Shown one piece after another: positions 18,964 through 27,814 of a DNA stretch of 64,000 nucleotides. The DNA is from CAVPHV01 sp963821095. GTDB lineage: Bacteria > Actinomycetota > Acidimicrobiia > Spongiisociales > UBA5794. Positions within the stretch are counted from its first letter, which is position 1, and every line of letters begins with the position of its first letter. The notes below the pieces were generated by a model. The model was not told the DNA's origin. It searched no databases and worked only from the letters and a program-made list of their open reading frames with translations. The stretch spans positions 73,863 to 137,862 of the forward strand of contig CAWGCJ010000001.1 of the NCBI GenBank assembly GCA_963821095.1. Direction: 5' to 3'. Position numbers and translations under genes: made by a program.

Positions 18964-19689
18964 TTGACTGCCGCAACGCCGCGACTCGTCGTCGCCACCT
19001 TGGCGCTGCTGCTCTTTGGCACGGCCTGTTCCGAAGGAACGACCGGGACAACGCTGGCTCCCGACGTGGACACGATCCTGACGGCGTCCGCCGAGGTGAT
19101 GGGGGACATCGACTACGTGAAGTTCACCATCGAACGGGGCGGCGCCCCCATCTACATCGACCCTGCCGACGCCCTCGCCTTCGAAAACGCCGAGGGTCGC
19201 TTTGCCGGGCCGAGCTCGGCGGATGCAGTCGTGGAGGTCAAAGTCTCGAGCCTCACCACTCGGATCGGCGCGGTTGCGATCGACGGTGACACCTGGCTGT
19301 CGAACCCCATCACCGGCACGTTCGAGCCAGCTCCGGTCGGATACAACCTCGACCCTGCGACCCTATTTGACCCGGACCAGGGTTGGCGCCCACTGCTCGC
19401 CGGGGGCCTGACCAACGTCGAACTGATCGGCCTCGAGGATCGTGAGGCGGGCGAGTTGTACCACGTGCGCGGCACCGGTGATCGAGAACGCATCGGGATC
19501 ATCACCGCCGGCCTGGTCGACGACCAGGACGTCGTCCTCGACATCTGGATCGATCCGAGTACGGGCTATGTGCGGGAGGCCGAGTTCGTCACCATCTACC
19601 GGGGCGAAGACACCACATGGCGGCTCACCTTCTCCGAGTTCGGCGAGCCGATCGAGATCAATATCCCCGATCTAGGCGGCGAAAGCTGA
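18964..19689 (+). CDS. LppX/LprAFG-family lipoprotein (LprG-like)
   Basis: 241-residue predicted lipoprotein. The TTG start follows AGGAGG; the signal peptide ends in lipobox LFGTAC (Cys ~20). The body alternates strands in the way of the LppX/LprG fold, which encloses a lipid-binding cavity: DTILTASAEVMGDIDYVKFT, the long central section AVVEVKVSSLTTRIGAVAID, and DQDVVLDIWIDPSTGYVREA near the end. The MFS gene starts only five bases after its stop. In mycobacteria lprG and the MFS gene Rv1410c (P55) form one operon that exports triacylated lipids; the same pairing here supports the assignment. Family call rests on pattern, not alignment. Confidence 0.75.
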   Translation: MTAATPRLVVATLALLLFGTACSEGTTGTTLAPDVDTILTASAEVMGDIDYVKFTIERGGAPIYIDPADALAFENAEGRFAGPSSADAVVEVKVSSLTTRIGAVAIDGDTWLSNPITGTFEPAPVGYNLDPATLFDPDQGWRPLLAGGLTNVELIGLEDREAGELYHVRGTGDRERIGIITAGLVDDQDVVLDIWIDPSTGYVREAEFVTIYRGEDTTWRLTFSEFGEPIEINIPDLGGES

Positions 19690-19694
19690 GTCCA

Positions 19695-21935
19695 ATGAAG
19701 CGCACCGCCTCACCCACGGCGATCCTCGCGGTCGTCGGTTTTGGTGTGTTCATCGCGGCAGACGACCTCACCGTTGTCTCCACCATGTTGCGTCCGATCA
19801 TCGGCGATCTCGGCATCGTCCTACCTGATGGATTGGACGACGCGGCGTGGATCGTCAACGCCTACCTCATTGCGTACGTGTCGGTGATGCCGTTCATGGG
19901 TCGCCTCAGCGACATCGTGGGGCGCCGCAAGGTTTACATCGGGGCGCTCACCCTCTTCTTGATCGGGTCGATCATGATCCCCTTCACGACATCCATGGGA
20001 CCGTTCCTGTTCGGCAGGGTCCTCACGGCCATCGGCGGTGGTGCCCTCGTCCCGGTTGGAATGGCGGTCGTCGGTGACGTCTTCGCAGAAAAACGCCGCG
20101 CCCGCGCCCTGGGAACGCTCGGCGCTATCGATACGCTCGGATGGGTGTGGGGCCCCCTCTACGGAGCCATGCTGGTGCGCTTCCTCTCGTGGAAGTGGCA
20201 GTTCTACACCAACATCCCTCTGGCCGTCATCGGTATCGCGGCGGCGTGGTGGGCGCTGGCAGCATTCGACAAGCCGGTGCGGCGCAGCAAGATCGACTGG
20301 GCGGGTGCGACGACCCTCACCATCGCCCTCGTCGCCGTCAACCTTGCGCTGCTCGGCAGCGCCGAGATCCAAAGCGTCACCGGCCTCGAGGAGTTGACCG
20401 GCAGTGGCGGCGACTGGTTGCGCTGGCTCTACATCGTTGCCGCAATCGCCGCCGTGGCCTTTGTCGTGATCGAACGTCGTGCCGACGATCCCTTGATCGA
20501 CTTCAGTTTGTTCCGCGGCCGAAACCTCACCGCCGCCGTGATCATCAATTTCCTGGTCGGCGCCGCGCTCGTCATTGCGATGGTCGATGTGCCCCTCTTC
20601 GTCAACATGGTCGAAGTCAACGTGGAGCGTTCCGCGGTCATCGCCGGCTGGGTACTGAGCGCGCTGACCGCCGCCATGGCGGTGACGTCCTACCTCGGAG
20701 GCCGCATCACGGAGCGCACCTGGTACCGGCCCCCTGTCTTGATTGGTCTCGGCGCCGCCGCGGCCGGTTTCCTGCTGATGGGAGCCGGATGGACGGTCGA
20801 CACCGCGTACTGGACGATGGCGTGGCAACTGGCGCTGCTCGGCGCCGGGTTCGGTTTTGTGATCGCCCCCACCAGCGCCGCCGTCGTCGATGGCGCTCCG
20901 GCCGACCGACGCGGGACCGCGGCGAGCCTCGTCGTTGTTGTCCGCCTGATCGGACTCAGCGTCGGCCTCTCCGGGCTGACCGCATGGGGACTATTCCGAT
21001 TCAACCAGTTCCGCCAGAACGTCGACCTGCCACCGCTCGGCGACCCCGGCTACACCGAAGCCCTCAGCGCGGCACAGGCCGAGGTGACCACTTCGGCGCT
21101 GGCGGAGACCTTCCTCGCCGCTGCGGTGGTGATCGCCATCGCCTTCGCTGTGGCCCTGATGATGCGCAGCAAACCGCCGGCCACACCCGATCTCGCTCCC
21201 CCAGCCGAGACGCCGACCACCGCGGGCGACACCACAACCCTGGAGTTGCCCGCGCAACAATCCGTACAACAAGGAGACTCGATGAAGGACTTCATCAACC
21301 GCAACATCGTCGCCGTGCTCGGCACCCTCGGCGGGTTGGTGGTCCTCTCGCTGCTCCTCAATGTCGTGTTGCTGGCGCGCGCCTCGAACGTGTCGAGTGA
21401 CGTTGCTCAGAATGCCGCCGATATCGAAAGGGTCGAGGGTGGAGCCGCCATCTTCGCCTCACAGGTAACCGGTCTCCAGAGCCAGCTCGCCGACCTCGCC
21501 CCCACCGTGAGCGCCGGTCTCGACGAGGCAATCGCCGGGCTCGAAGCGTTCGCCACCTCGACAATCGATTTCACCGTCGACATCAACGAAACCATCCCGA
21601 TCAACACGACGATCGACCTCAATCGCACGCTCTCGGTTCCCATCAACGAGACCATCCCCCTGGAGGAGACCATCGACACAACGGTGACGGTGGCAGGCCC
21701 GTTCGGAATCGACATCCCGCTCGACATCACGATCCCCGTCGCGGTCGACGTTCCCATCGTCCTCGACGTCGATATCCCGATCAACGAGCAGATCCCGATA
21801 ACCACGGAGATCCCGGTGGTGCTCAGCGTCCCACTCTCGGTCGACGTGGCCGGTACGGAGCTCGCTCTTCTTGCCGAATCCCTCCAGGCGGGGCTCGCCT
21901 CCTTCAAAGCTGTCATCGCGGGTCTTGCCGGTTGA
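19695..21935 (+). CDS. DHA2-type MFS transporter with C-terminal coiled-coil and beta-repeat extension
   Basis: 746-residue protein. Residues 1-500 are a 14-TM major facilitator of EmrB/QacA type: early FIAADDLTVVSTML motif, motif A GRLSDIVGRRKVYI, motif C-like GTLGAIDTLGWVWGPLYGA, and a P55-like GFVIAPTSAAVVDGAP. After a Pro/Thr-rich linker comes one more TM helix (VAVLGTLGGLVVLSLLLNVV, ~540-565), a coiled-coil stretch, then about 130 residues of short alternating strands built on repeats such as INETIPINTTIDL and DIPLDITIPVAVDVP. ATG at 19695 is preferred; the frame runs upstream but into the lipoprotein gene. An internal ATG at 21282 has its own strong Shine-Dalgarno. Confidence 0.88.
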   Translation: MKRTASPTAILAVVGFGVFIAADDLTVVSTMLRPIIGDLGIVLPDGLDDAAWIVNAYLIAYVSVMPFMGRLSDIVGRRKVYIGALTLFLIGSIMIPFTTSMGPFLFGRVLTAIGGGALVPVGMAVVGDVFAEKRRARALGTLGAIDTLGWVWGPLYGAMLVRFLSWKWQFYTNIPLAVIGIAAAWWALAAFDKPVRRSKIDWAGATTLTIALVAVNLALLGSAEIQSVTGLEELTGSGGDWLRWLYIVAAIAAVAFVVIERRADDPLIDFSLFRGRNLTAAVIINFLVGAALVIAMVDVPLFVNMVEVNVERSAVIAGWVLSALTAAMAVTSYLGGRITERTWYRPPVLIGLGAAAAGFLLMGAGWTVDTAYWTMAWQLALLGAGFGFVIAPTSAAVVDGAPADRRGTAASLVVVVRLIGLSVGLSGLTAWGLFRFNQFRQNVDLPPLGDPGYTEALSAAQAEVTTSALAETFLAAAVVIAIAFAVALMMRSKPPATPDLAPPAETPTTAGDTTTLELPAQQSVQQGDSMKDFINRNIVAVLGTLGGLVVLSLLLNVVLLARASNVSSDVAQNAADIERVEGGAAIFASQVTGLQSQLADLAPTVSAGLDEAIAGLEAFATSTIDFTVDINETIPINTTIDLNRTLSVPINETIPLEETIDTTVTVAGPFGIDIPLDITIPVAVDVPIVLDVDIPINEQIPITTEIPVVLSVPLSVDVAGTELALLAESLQAGLASFKAVIAGLAG
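21271..21284 (+). promoter_or_regulatory. Internal ribosome-binding site and start within the MFS gene
   Basis: AAGGAG at 21271-21276 precedes an in-frame ATG (21282) by 5 bases, at residue 530 of the MFS protein, directly before a TM helix. It could give a separate 217-residue membrane-anchored form of the C-terminal domain, or be the original start of a formerly separate gene now read through in frame. No stop separates the two parts. Confidence 0.45.
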
Positions 21936-22021
21936 CCCGCGGGTCTTGCCGGTTGACCCGCGGGTCTTGCCGGTTGACCCGCGAGTCTTGCCGGTTGACC
22001 CGCGGGTCTTGCCGGTTGACC
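21917..22021. repeat. Five tandem copies of a 21-bp repeat at the MFS 3' end
   Basis: Five exact-length units (starts 21917, 21938, 21959, 21980, 22001), identical except for one base in the fourth. Each begins cgcgggtc and contains ttgccggttgacc, so every unit junction places gacc-cgcg against the next cgcgggtc, allowing alternative hairpins with 8-bp arms and 9-nt loops. The MFS stop codon lies in unit 1. Probably a terminator or mRNA-end array; could also bind protein. Confidence 0.85.
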
Positions 22022-22136
22022 CCACGCCCACGCTGCGCGAACTAGTCCACTCGCATCGTCACAAATCACCCGGGCGGGCATTCGGATCGACCACATAGAG
22101 TGGTATTGGACGAAGTTGGGGTAGCGGGGGGACGGA

Positions 22137-24689
22137 ATGCGGACGCGTACGCAGTTGATCGCCGCGCTGGCGATGCTGCTCGTCGTCTCCAGCGTCGGCC
22201 TCACCGCACCGTCGCCCGCCGCCGCCGTCGACGACGGTCCCCTGTTCTTTGGCGCCTACACAAAGCCGCTCAACGGCAGAACCGAACGACAAGCGGTCGA
22301 GGACCTCGAGACCGCCACCGGCCGTCAATTGGACACCGTGCGCGAGTATCTGGTGTGGAACGAGAGTTTTCCGACGAGCTACCACGACTGGCTGGCCGAC
22401 AGCGGTCGGGTCCCGATCATCTCGCTCAAGACGAAGCGTTTGAACGGAACCAGAATCCAGTGGTCGACCATCGCCAACGCAACCCCGGGTTCGGCCATCT
22501 ACAGCGAGATCGTGGCCTGGGCCCACAAGCTCCGCGACTACGACGTCCCCTTCTACTTCACGTTCCACCACGAACCGGAGATCAGCGAGAACGACCCGTA
22601 CGGAACCAACCTGCAATACCAGGCGGCTTGGCGCAAAGTGGTCGACATCTTTCGCGCCGAGGGAGTGGACAACGCCCGGTACACCTTCATCACCACCGCA
22701 TGGAACTATCACGTTGATCCCGCCAATCGACGGTACGTACCAAAGTGGTACCCCGGCGACGGCTACGTCGACTTCATCGCGGCCGATGCCTACAACTGGG
22801 GCAACTGCCTCGATCCCGACAACGGCAACTGGCGAAGCCTCGAGCAGGTGATCGAACCCTTCCGCCAGTGGGGGGCAACCCATCCAGACAAACCGCTCAT
22901 GCTCGCCGAGTGGGGCACCGTCGAGCACGCGACCAACCCGTCGGCAAAGGCGGCATGGTTCGCCGACGCCCGTGAGCTGTTCAAAGAACCCCGGTACTCC
23001 CAGTTTGTCGGCATCGCCTATTTCAACTCACCCTGGGTCGGCAACTGCACCTGGCAAGTGGATACCACGCCACAATCGCTCAACGCCTTCTCTGCCATGG
23101 GGGCAGATCCCTTCTACCAAGCCGCCCAGGAACCCGACACCACCGGCATCACCGTCGTGTTGACGGCCGAACCCGACCACGTGGTCGGCCCGGGAGATGA
23201 CGTTGACTTCACCGTCACGATGTCGAATCTTTCGTCGCGCCACAACGCATGGATCGACGCACTCGAAGCCGTGGGCCTTGGTGATGTTGCCAACGCCGGA
23301 TCGTGTTCGCTACCAAAGACAATCCTCCCCGCTTCGTCGTACACCTGCACCTTCACCAAATTGGTGGCGGGTGACCTCGGCGCCGTCGTCGCCACCACCG
23401 TTGCCGCTTCTGGTTGGTCCAACGGGAACCGGATTGCTGCAGATGGCACCGCCGAGGTTTCCGTTGATGCCGGGGCATCCGGTGAGATCCTCTTCGTGGT
23501 CTCCGACGCCGTCGCACCGACCGCGGCCGAAGCGGCAATGCAGGCGCAGCTGGCCAACCTCGACTTTTCGGTCACGACCAGGACCGCGGCTGCTGCAACG
23601 ACGGGGGATGCCACGGGGAAGGCAGCAATCCTGGTGTCGTCAAGCGTGCAACTCTCCGCGATCGGCTCCAAGTTCACTCAGATCCCGGAGCCGGTCATCG
23701 TCTGGAAGCCGTGGTTGTTCGACGTCCTGGGACTGACGGCCGCTCACGGATCGACCCGGCAGGTCACGACGATCACCCTCAACGATCCAAACCACCCGCT
23801 GGCAGCTGGGTTCGACAACACCGTCGCAATCCTTGCTCCAAGAACTCTCGTCGCTGTAGGCACCCCGGCGCCGAGCGCGTCCGTTGTGGCTTCCGCGGCT
23901 CAACGGCCTTCGCTGTTCGCCTACGCGGCCGGCGACCAATTGGCCAACGGTGAAACCGCTCAGGGATGCCGCGTCGCCTTCCCCGCGTTCCACGCTGCCG
24001 CCACGAACTACACCGCCGCCGGCTGGGCGCTCTTCGAGAACGCCGTTGTCTGGGCGGCAGATGGCTGCCCCATTTCGGTGACGGCACCGCGGGCACTGTT
24101 CGTGGTGCCAAACCAGAACAACCTCACGGAAGCCGACGGCGCGATCAGGACTCGGCTCCAATCGCTCGGGTTCGCGGTGGTGCCACGGTCGGCGGCTGCG
24201 GTGACCGGCGGCGATGCGGTCGGGAAAGATCTGGTGCTCATCTCGTCGAACGTTGGGGAGGCCACCGTCGGCACAAAGCTCGCCAGTGTGTCGGAGCCGG
24301 TCATCATCTGGAAACCCTGGCTGTACGACGCCATGAAGATGTCGAACTCCAACGGTTCGAACCGCACCGTGTCGGCGCTCGACGTGGTAGCCGGCAACCA
24401 TCCCATGGCCGCCGAGTTCACCGGGGAGATCACGATCGTTGGGATCCCGAGCAAGGTCGCAGTCGGCACGCCGGCGCCGGGCGCCACAGTGATCGCACGG
24501 GCCGCCGGCAAGCCCTCGCTGTTCGCCTTCCCTCCCGGCGCCCCGCTTTCCGATGGGCAGCCGGCGCCGGGCTGCCGCATCGCCTACCCGTCGTTCCACA
24601 CCACGCCGAGCGCCTACAACGCCACCGGTTGGAAACTCTTTGATGACACGGTTGCCTGGGCGATCGGCGGCTGCCTCACGACCCCGTGA
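22137..24689 (+). CDS. Secreted glycoside-hydrolase-like protein (GH26-like) with duplicated C-terminal domain
   Basis: 850 residues, with a signal peptide cut near residue 30 (PSPAAA-VDD). Residues ~35-330 look like a TIM-barrel glycosidase of clan A, closest in feel to GH26 mannanases: LFFGAYTKPLNG at the start, PFYFTFHHEPE with candidate acid/base Glu146, and PLMLAEWGT with candidate nucleophile Glu258. A beta-sandwich of conserved-repeat/DUF11 type (TVTMSNLSSRHNAW) follows, then two homologous ~200-residue units, each with ILFVVSDAVAPT / ALFVVPNQNNLT, EPVI(V/I)WKPWL and GCR(V/I)A(F/Y)P. These resemble glutamine-amidotransferase-like carbohydrate-associated modules but I cannot name them. 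ATG start at 22137. Likely acts on exopolysaccharide. Confidence 0.75.
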   Translation: MRTRTQLIAALAMLLVVSSVGLTAPSPAAAVDDGPLFFGAYTKPLNGRTERQAVEDLETATGRQLDTVREYLVWNESFPTSYHDWLADSGRVPIISLKTKRLNGTRIQWSTIANATPGSAIYSEIVAWAHKLRDYDVPFYFTFHHEPEISENDPYGTNLQYQAAWRKVVDIFRAEGVDNARYTFITTAWNYHVDPANRRYVPKWYPGDGYVDFIAADAYNWGNCLDPDNGNWRSLEQVIEPFRQWGATHPDKPLMLAEWGTVEHATNPSAKAAWFADARELFKEPRYSQFVGIAYFNSPWVGNCTWQVDTTPQSLNAFSAMGADPFYQAAQEPDTTGITVVLTAEPDHVVGPGDDVDFTVTMSNLSSRHNAWIDALEAVGLGDVANAGSCSLPKTILPASSYTCTFTKLVAGDLGAVVATTVAASGWSNGNRIAADGTAEVSVDAGASGEILFVVSDAVAPTAAEAAMQAQLANLDFSVTTRTAAAATTGDATGKAAILVSSSVQLSAIGSKFTQIPEPVIVWKPWLFDVLGLTAAHGSTRQVTTITLNDPNHPLAAGFDNTVAILAPRTLVAVGTPAPSASVVASAAQRPSLFAYAAGDQLANGETAQGCRVAFPAFHAAATNYTAAGWALFENAVVWAADGCPISVTAPRALFVVPNQNNLTEADGAIRTRLQSLGFAVVPRSAAAVTGGDAVGKDLVLISSNVGEATVGTKLASVSEPVIIWKPWLYDAMKMSNSNGSNRTVSALDVVAGNHPMAAEFTGEITIVGIPSKVAVGTPAPGATVIARAAGKPSLFAFPPGAPLSDGQPAPGCRIAYPSFHTTPSAYNATGWKLFDDTVAWAIGGCLTTP

Positions 24690-24758
24690 CGCCACAACGG
24701 CCCAAGGCGATCGCGAATCCGCGATAATCGGGGTACCCCGGACGAGGAGACACCCGGC

Positions 24759-25208
24759 ATGGCGAACAACGATGCCTTGGATGCGGCCAGAACCAAACGC
24801 ACTGCCTTGCACACCGCGATGGTCGAAGTGGAGAATGCTGCACAAGCTCCGGCCAAGTCGCAGATCTGGCGAGCCATGTTGTTCGCCGCCCTCGATGATC
24901 TCTCTGTTGCCCTCGAGGAACACATCGCCACAGTGGACGCCCCAGGTGGCATCATCGATCGAGTCACCGCAGACGCCCCTCGCCTCGATGCGGCCGGTCA
25001 ACGCCTTTCCAACGACCACGAACCACTACGCGGCCAGGTTGCCGTCGCCATCGACGCCGTGCGGGCTGTGGACTCATCGCCCAGCGATGAGGACGTCGAG
25101 GCGATTCACGAGATCATCCTCGAACTGATCGGTGCCCTATCGCGTCATCGCCAGCGCGGCTCCGACTTCGTGTGGGAGGCCTACGACGTCGACATCGGCA
25201 GCCACTGA
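24759..25208 (+). CDS. All-alpha protein, possibly hemerythrin-like
   Basis: 149 residues, predicted all-helical. Candidate metal ligands are spread as in a hemerythrin four-helix bundle: LEEHIATVD, NDHEPLRGQV, AIHEIILELIGALSRHRQRG, ending WEAYDVDIG. The spacing is suggestive but I cannot confirm the canonical H-HxxxE-HxxxH-HxxxxD set. GAGGAG lies just upstream of the ATG (gacgaggagacacccggcatg). Single gene between the glycosidase and the convergent transporter. Confidence 0.5.
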   Translation: MANNDALDAARTKRTALHTAMVEVENAAQAPAKSQIWRAMLFAALDDLSVALEEHIATVDAPGGIIDRVTADAPRLDAAGQRLSNDHEPLRGQVAVAIDAVRAVDSSPSDEDVEAIHEIILELIGALSRHRQRGSDFVWEAYDVDIGSH

Positions 25209-25215
25209 CGGGATC

Positions 25216-26115
25216 TCAGCCTTCCCGCCGCGACGCCAACAGCGCCCCGAGTATCACCAGGCCGACCCCGACCAAGGCGATCGCCGTGACTTGGTCGTCG
25301 CGGAAGACGACGCCCAGCACGAGAGCTACCACCGGAATCACATAGGTGATGAAGGACGAGCGCGTTGACCCCACCCGGCCGACCAGGCCGCCCATGATCA
25401 CGAAGGCAAGGCCCGTGCCCAACACGCCCGCCGCGGCCACCGCCAGAAAAGAATCCCAGGCGAAGGTCGATGCGGGGATCCCAGCCAGACCGAAGGGAGC
25501 CGTCCAGATCGTGGCAAGCGCCAGCATCCGGGCCATCACCGGAAGCGAGCCGTAGCGCTGCTGAATCGGCGCGGCAAGATTCACGGAAATCCCGTAACAC
25601 AGCGTCGCAATCAAGACCAGGACGACGCCGAGCGCTTCCGTTTCACCTTCGCCGATCGAAGGCAGGCTGATGGCAACGACGCCGGCAAAGCCCACAAGAA
25701 GGCCGAGAAGTTGGGCGCCCCGCGGCAACCGTCTCAGCAGAACTGCGGCAATCGTGGCGGCAAAGATCGGCATTGCGCCGTTGAGCATCCCGGCAACCGC
25801 CGAGTTGATCCACTGCTGGGCGATGGGAAACAGCGTGAAGGGGATCGCCACCCACAAGAAGCTGAGCACGATCAGCCGGGGCCAGTCGTAGCGGTCTACC
25901 GGCGTGCGCGCCGCCGGGAAAAGGATGAGTACCGCGGCGCCGAGCGCCACCCGCAGCCAGGTGATCAGGCCTGGTTCGAAGGCGTCGAGGCCAATCGCGA
26001 TGAACAGGAACGACGAACCCCAAATGATCCCGATCGACCAGAACAGCAGCCAATCTGCAGGAGTGAACGCCTCCTGGTTGGTGCCGGCCGATGTGGAGAG
26101 GATACGGCCGCTCAT
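25216..26115 (-). CDS. EamA/DMT-family transporter
   Basis: 299-residue inner-membrane protein with ten predicted helices in two EamA repeats. The first repeat opens LLFWSIGIIWGSSFLFIAIGL and contains LITWLRVALGAAVLI; the second contains LVLIATLCYGISVNLAAPIQ and ends SFITYVIPVVALVLGVVFRDD. Family members export amino acids, nucleotide bases or other metabolites; the substrate is unknown. ATG start at 26115. Convergent with the preceding all-alpha gene, stops only 8 bases apart. Confidence 0.9.
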   Translation of the reverse strand: MSGRILSTSAGTNQEAFTPADWLLFWSIGIIWGSSFLFIAIGLDAFEPGLITWLRVALGAAVLILFPAARTPVDRYDWPRLIVLSFLWVAIPFTLFPIAQQWINSAVAGMLNGAMPIFAATIAAVLLRRLPRGAQLLGLLVGFAGVVAISLPSIGEGETEALGVVLVLIATLCYGISVNLAAPIQQRYGSLPVMARMLALATIWTAPFGLAGIPASTFAWDSFLAVAAAGVLGTGLAFVIMGGLVGRVGSTRSSFITYVIPVVALVLGVVFRDDQVTAIALVGVGLVILGALLASRREG

Positions 26116-26189
26116 GAGAGTCCCGTCGCCGTCGGAGGTGCGTCACCAGGGAGAACCCCGACCGGTGTGCACCGGTTGCACTCGGCCGG

Positions 26190-26606
26190 CTAGCCCTCGT
26201 CTGAGGTAGTTTCGTCGCCATCGTCCTCCGCATCGTCGGCAGACGATGACGGAACGGCGGCCACCGGAGCAACCCCAGCCGCTTCCGCCGGAGGATCGGT
26301 CTTCACAAAACGATCGAGCACCTGTTGCTTCGAGCCGGGCCACCCCGGAATCATGTCGTCGATCTTGTCGCCGAGCGTCGCCGCAGCCAGGAAACCGGCT
26401 ACAAACGCCACGATTCGCGACCGCTTGCCGAAGATGAGGCCGGCGACGGCCGCCAAGCCTGCGGTGGCGAGCGGTGCGCCAATGATCAGCGCCTGCGGCT
26501 GCTGGTCGGTCGACTGCGCCCTTCTCATGGCCATCGTCTGGTGAAGGACGTAGCCGGCGGTCGTACCTGCAAGTGCTGTGCCGATGGTGGCGAAGAGACG
26601 TTTCAT
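26190..26606 (-). CDS. Small membrane protein with acidic tail
   Basis: 138 residues from the ATG at 26606. Two or three short hydrophobic helices (LFATIGTALAGTTAGYVL, PLATAGLAAVAGLIFG, IVAFVAGFLAAATLGDKI), then an Ala/Pro linker and a very acidic end (DDAEDDGDETTSDEG). No family recognised. Upstream in-frame start at 26627 exists but gives a charged, less natural N-terminus. The divergent YwiC-like gene starts 68 bases away. Confidence 0.6.
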   Translation of the reverse strand: MKRLFATIGTALAGTTAGYVLHQTMAMRRAQSTDQQPQALIIGAPLATAGLAAVAGLIFGKRSRIVAFVAGFLAAATLGDKIDDMIPGWPGSKQQVLDRFVKTDPPAEAAGVAPVAAVPSSSADDAEDDGDETTSDEG

Positions 26607-26674
26607 ATCTTTCGATCCTAGTGGCACGTCGTTGTCGAAGGGCCGCCCCCGAGGACATCGTAAGCTGGTGTGCC

Positions 26675-27466
26675 GTGACCACCCCCGATACCGCCAGCCT
26701 TCGCTCCGTCGCGTTGCCGGCCGAGCATGGAGGATGGAGTCTCACCCTCGAGCCCGTGGTGCTAGGACTGCTGGTGACTCCCTCACTCGCCGGCGCCGCC
26801 CTCGGTGGAGTGGCCCTGCTCGGTTTCCTGTCGCGCACCCCGCTCAAGACCTACTTCGTCGATCGCTACCGCGGTCGTCACCTACCCCGCACCCAGCTGG
26901 CCGGTCGGGTGGGCGCCATCGAACTCACCCTCTTCGCCGCACTTCTGTTCGTGGCAACCGTCACCGGATCGCTCCGCTTCTGGATACCTCTGCTGATCGC
27001 CGCCCCACTCATCGCAATCGAGATGTGGTTCGACGTGCGCAGCCTCAGCAGGCGGCTCATCCCTGAACTCGCCGGCACCATCGGCGTAGCCTCGATGGCG
27101 GCCGCCATCCCTCTGGCGGGGGGAGCGACGACTTCCCTCGCCGTCGGACTCTGGTGTGTGGCCGCCGCCCGAGCCGTCGCCACCATTCCCTTCGTTCGAC
27201 TCCAGCTGCGCCGGTCCAAGGATCAGCCGCACCATGTGCGTACCAGCGACATCGCCCAGATCGTGGCGGTCGGCGCCGCGGCGATCGGCTGGTCGTTCGA
27301 TGCGGTGCCGACGTCGGGTCTCATGGCCATTGCCGGCCTCGCCGCCGTCCAGACCTGGCTGTCGCGCCGCCCGCCCCCGGCTACCCAGGTGCTCGGCGCC
27401 CAGGAAGTGGTCTTTGGCTTGACCATCGTGCTCGCCACCGCCCTCGGAGCCCTGGCCGTCCGTTGA
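26675..27466 (+). CDS. YwiC-like membrane protein
   Basis: 263 residues with eight or so TM helices. The N-terminal signature LPAEHGGWSLTLEPVVLGLL is diagnostic of the YwiC family (PF14256), as are PLKTYFVDRYRGRHLPRTQL and the later charged loop RLQLRRSKDQPHHV. Function is unknown; homologues often lie near nitrate/respiration genes, which is not the case here. GTG start at 26675 lies seven residues before the signature; the open frame extends upstream over the divergent promoter. Confidence 0.85.
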   Translation: MTTPDTASLRSVALPAEHGGWSLTLEPVVLGLLVTPSLAGAALGGVALLGFLSRTPLKTYFVDRYRGRHLPRTQLAGRVGAIELTLFAALLFVATVTGSLRFWIPLLIAAPLIAIEMWFDVRSLSRRLIPELAGTIGVASMAAAIPLAGGATTSLAVGLWCVAAARAVATIPFVRLQLRRSKDQPHHVRTSDIAQIVAVGAAAIGWSFDAVPTSGLMAIAGLAAVQTWLSRRPPPATQVLGAQEVVFGLTIVLATALGALAVR

Positions 27467-27500
27467 GCAATATCGATTCGGCGCTCGGCGCGAACGCACT

Positions 27501-27558
27501 GACCGGGCGTTTGATCGGTTGAGCGATCACTCACGCCGACTGTTCAACAGCCTCCTGG
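27501..27558. repeat. 58-bp dispersed repeat, copy 1
   Basis: Shares gaccgggcgtttg, cacg and tcaaca...cctcct at the same spacing, about three quarters of positions, with 62554-62611. Intergenic, just after the YwiC-like gene. Partly palindromic (gatcggttgagcgatc). Nature unknown. Confidence 0.55.
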
Positions 27559-27570
27559 CTCAATTGGCTC

Positions 27571-27814
27571 TCAGACGACGTCGAACTCGTTGCCTTCGGG
27601 ATCGGTCATGGCGATGAAGAAGTGATCGAAGTCGGGCGCTTCCGTCGTGTTGCGCGGCGACGGCTCCGGCAGCGACCAGGCGGGCGGCGGTCGCGATGAC
27701 CCGCGCCTTGGGTTCCTCCCGCGGAACGGCGCGGGCACCACCGACCAGCAAATCAAGATGGAATCGGTTCTTGCTGCCCTTGGCTTCGGGAACCTCGGAC
27801 CTCTCCCGAGTCAC
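27571..27814 (-). pseudogene. Glyoxalase/VOC-domain remnant
   Basis: One frame reads KNRFHLDLLVGG and ARLVAAGA, another reads DFDHFFIAMTDPEGNEFDVV and then stops; together these are the C-terminal half of a VOC-fold protein (DPEGNEF is its final metal/substrate strand). The N-terminal half is absent: the frame opens directly before KNRFHLDL, next to the stop of the neighbouring acetyltransferase gene. The missing half is unlikely to be a sequencing error, so this is probably a true remnant. Confidence 0.6.

Noticed and set aside
21407..22204. Minus-strand frame rich in GQPARPA repeats opposite the MFS 3' end
   Set aside because: It is the antisense of the 21-bp repeat array and MFS coding sequence; no start signal or independent coding sense.
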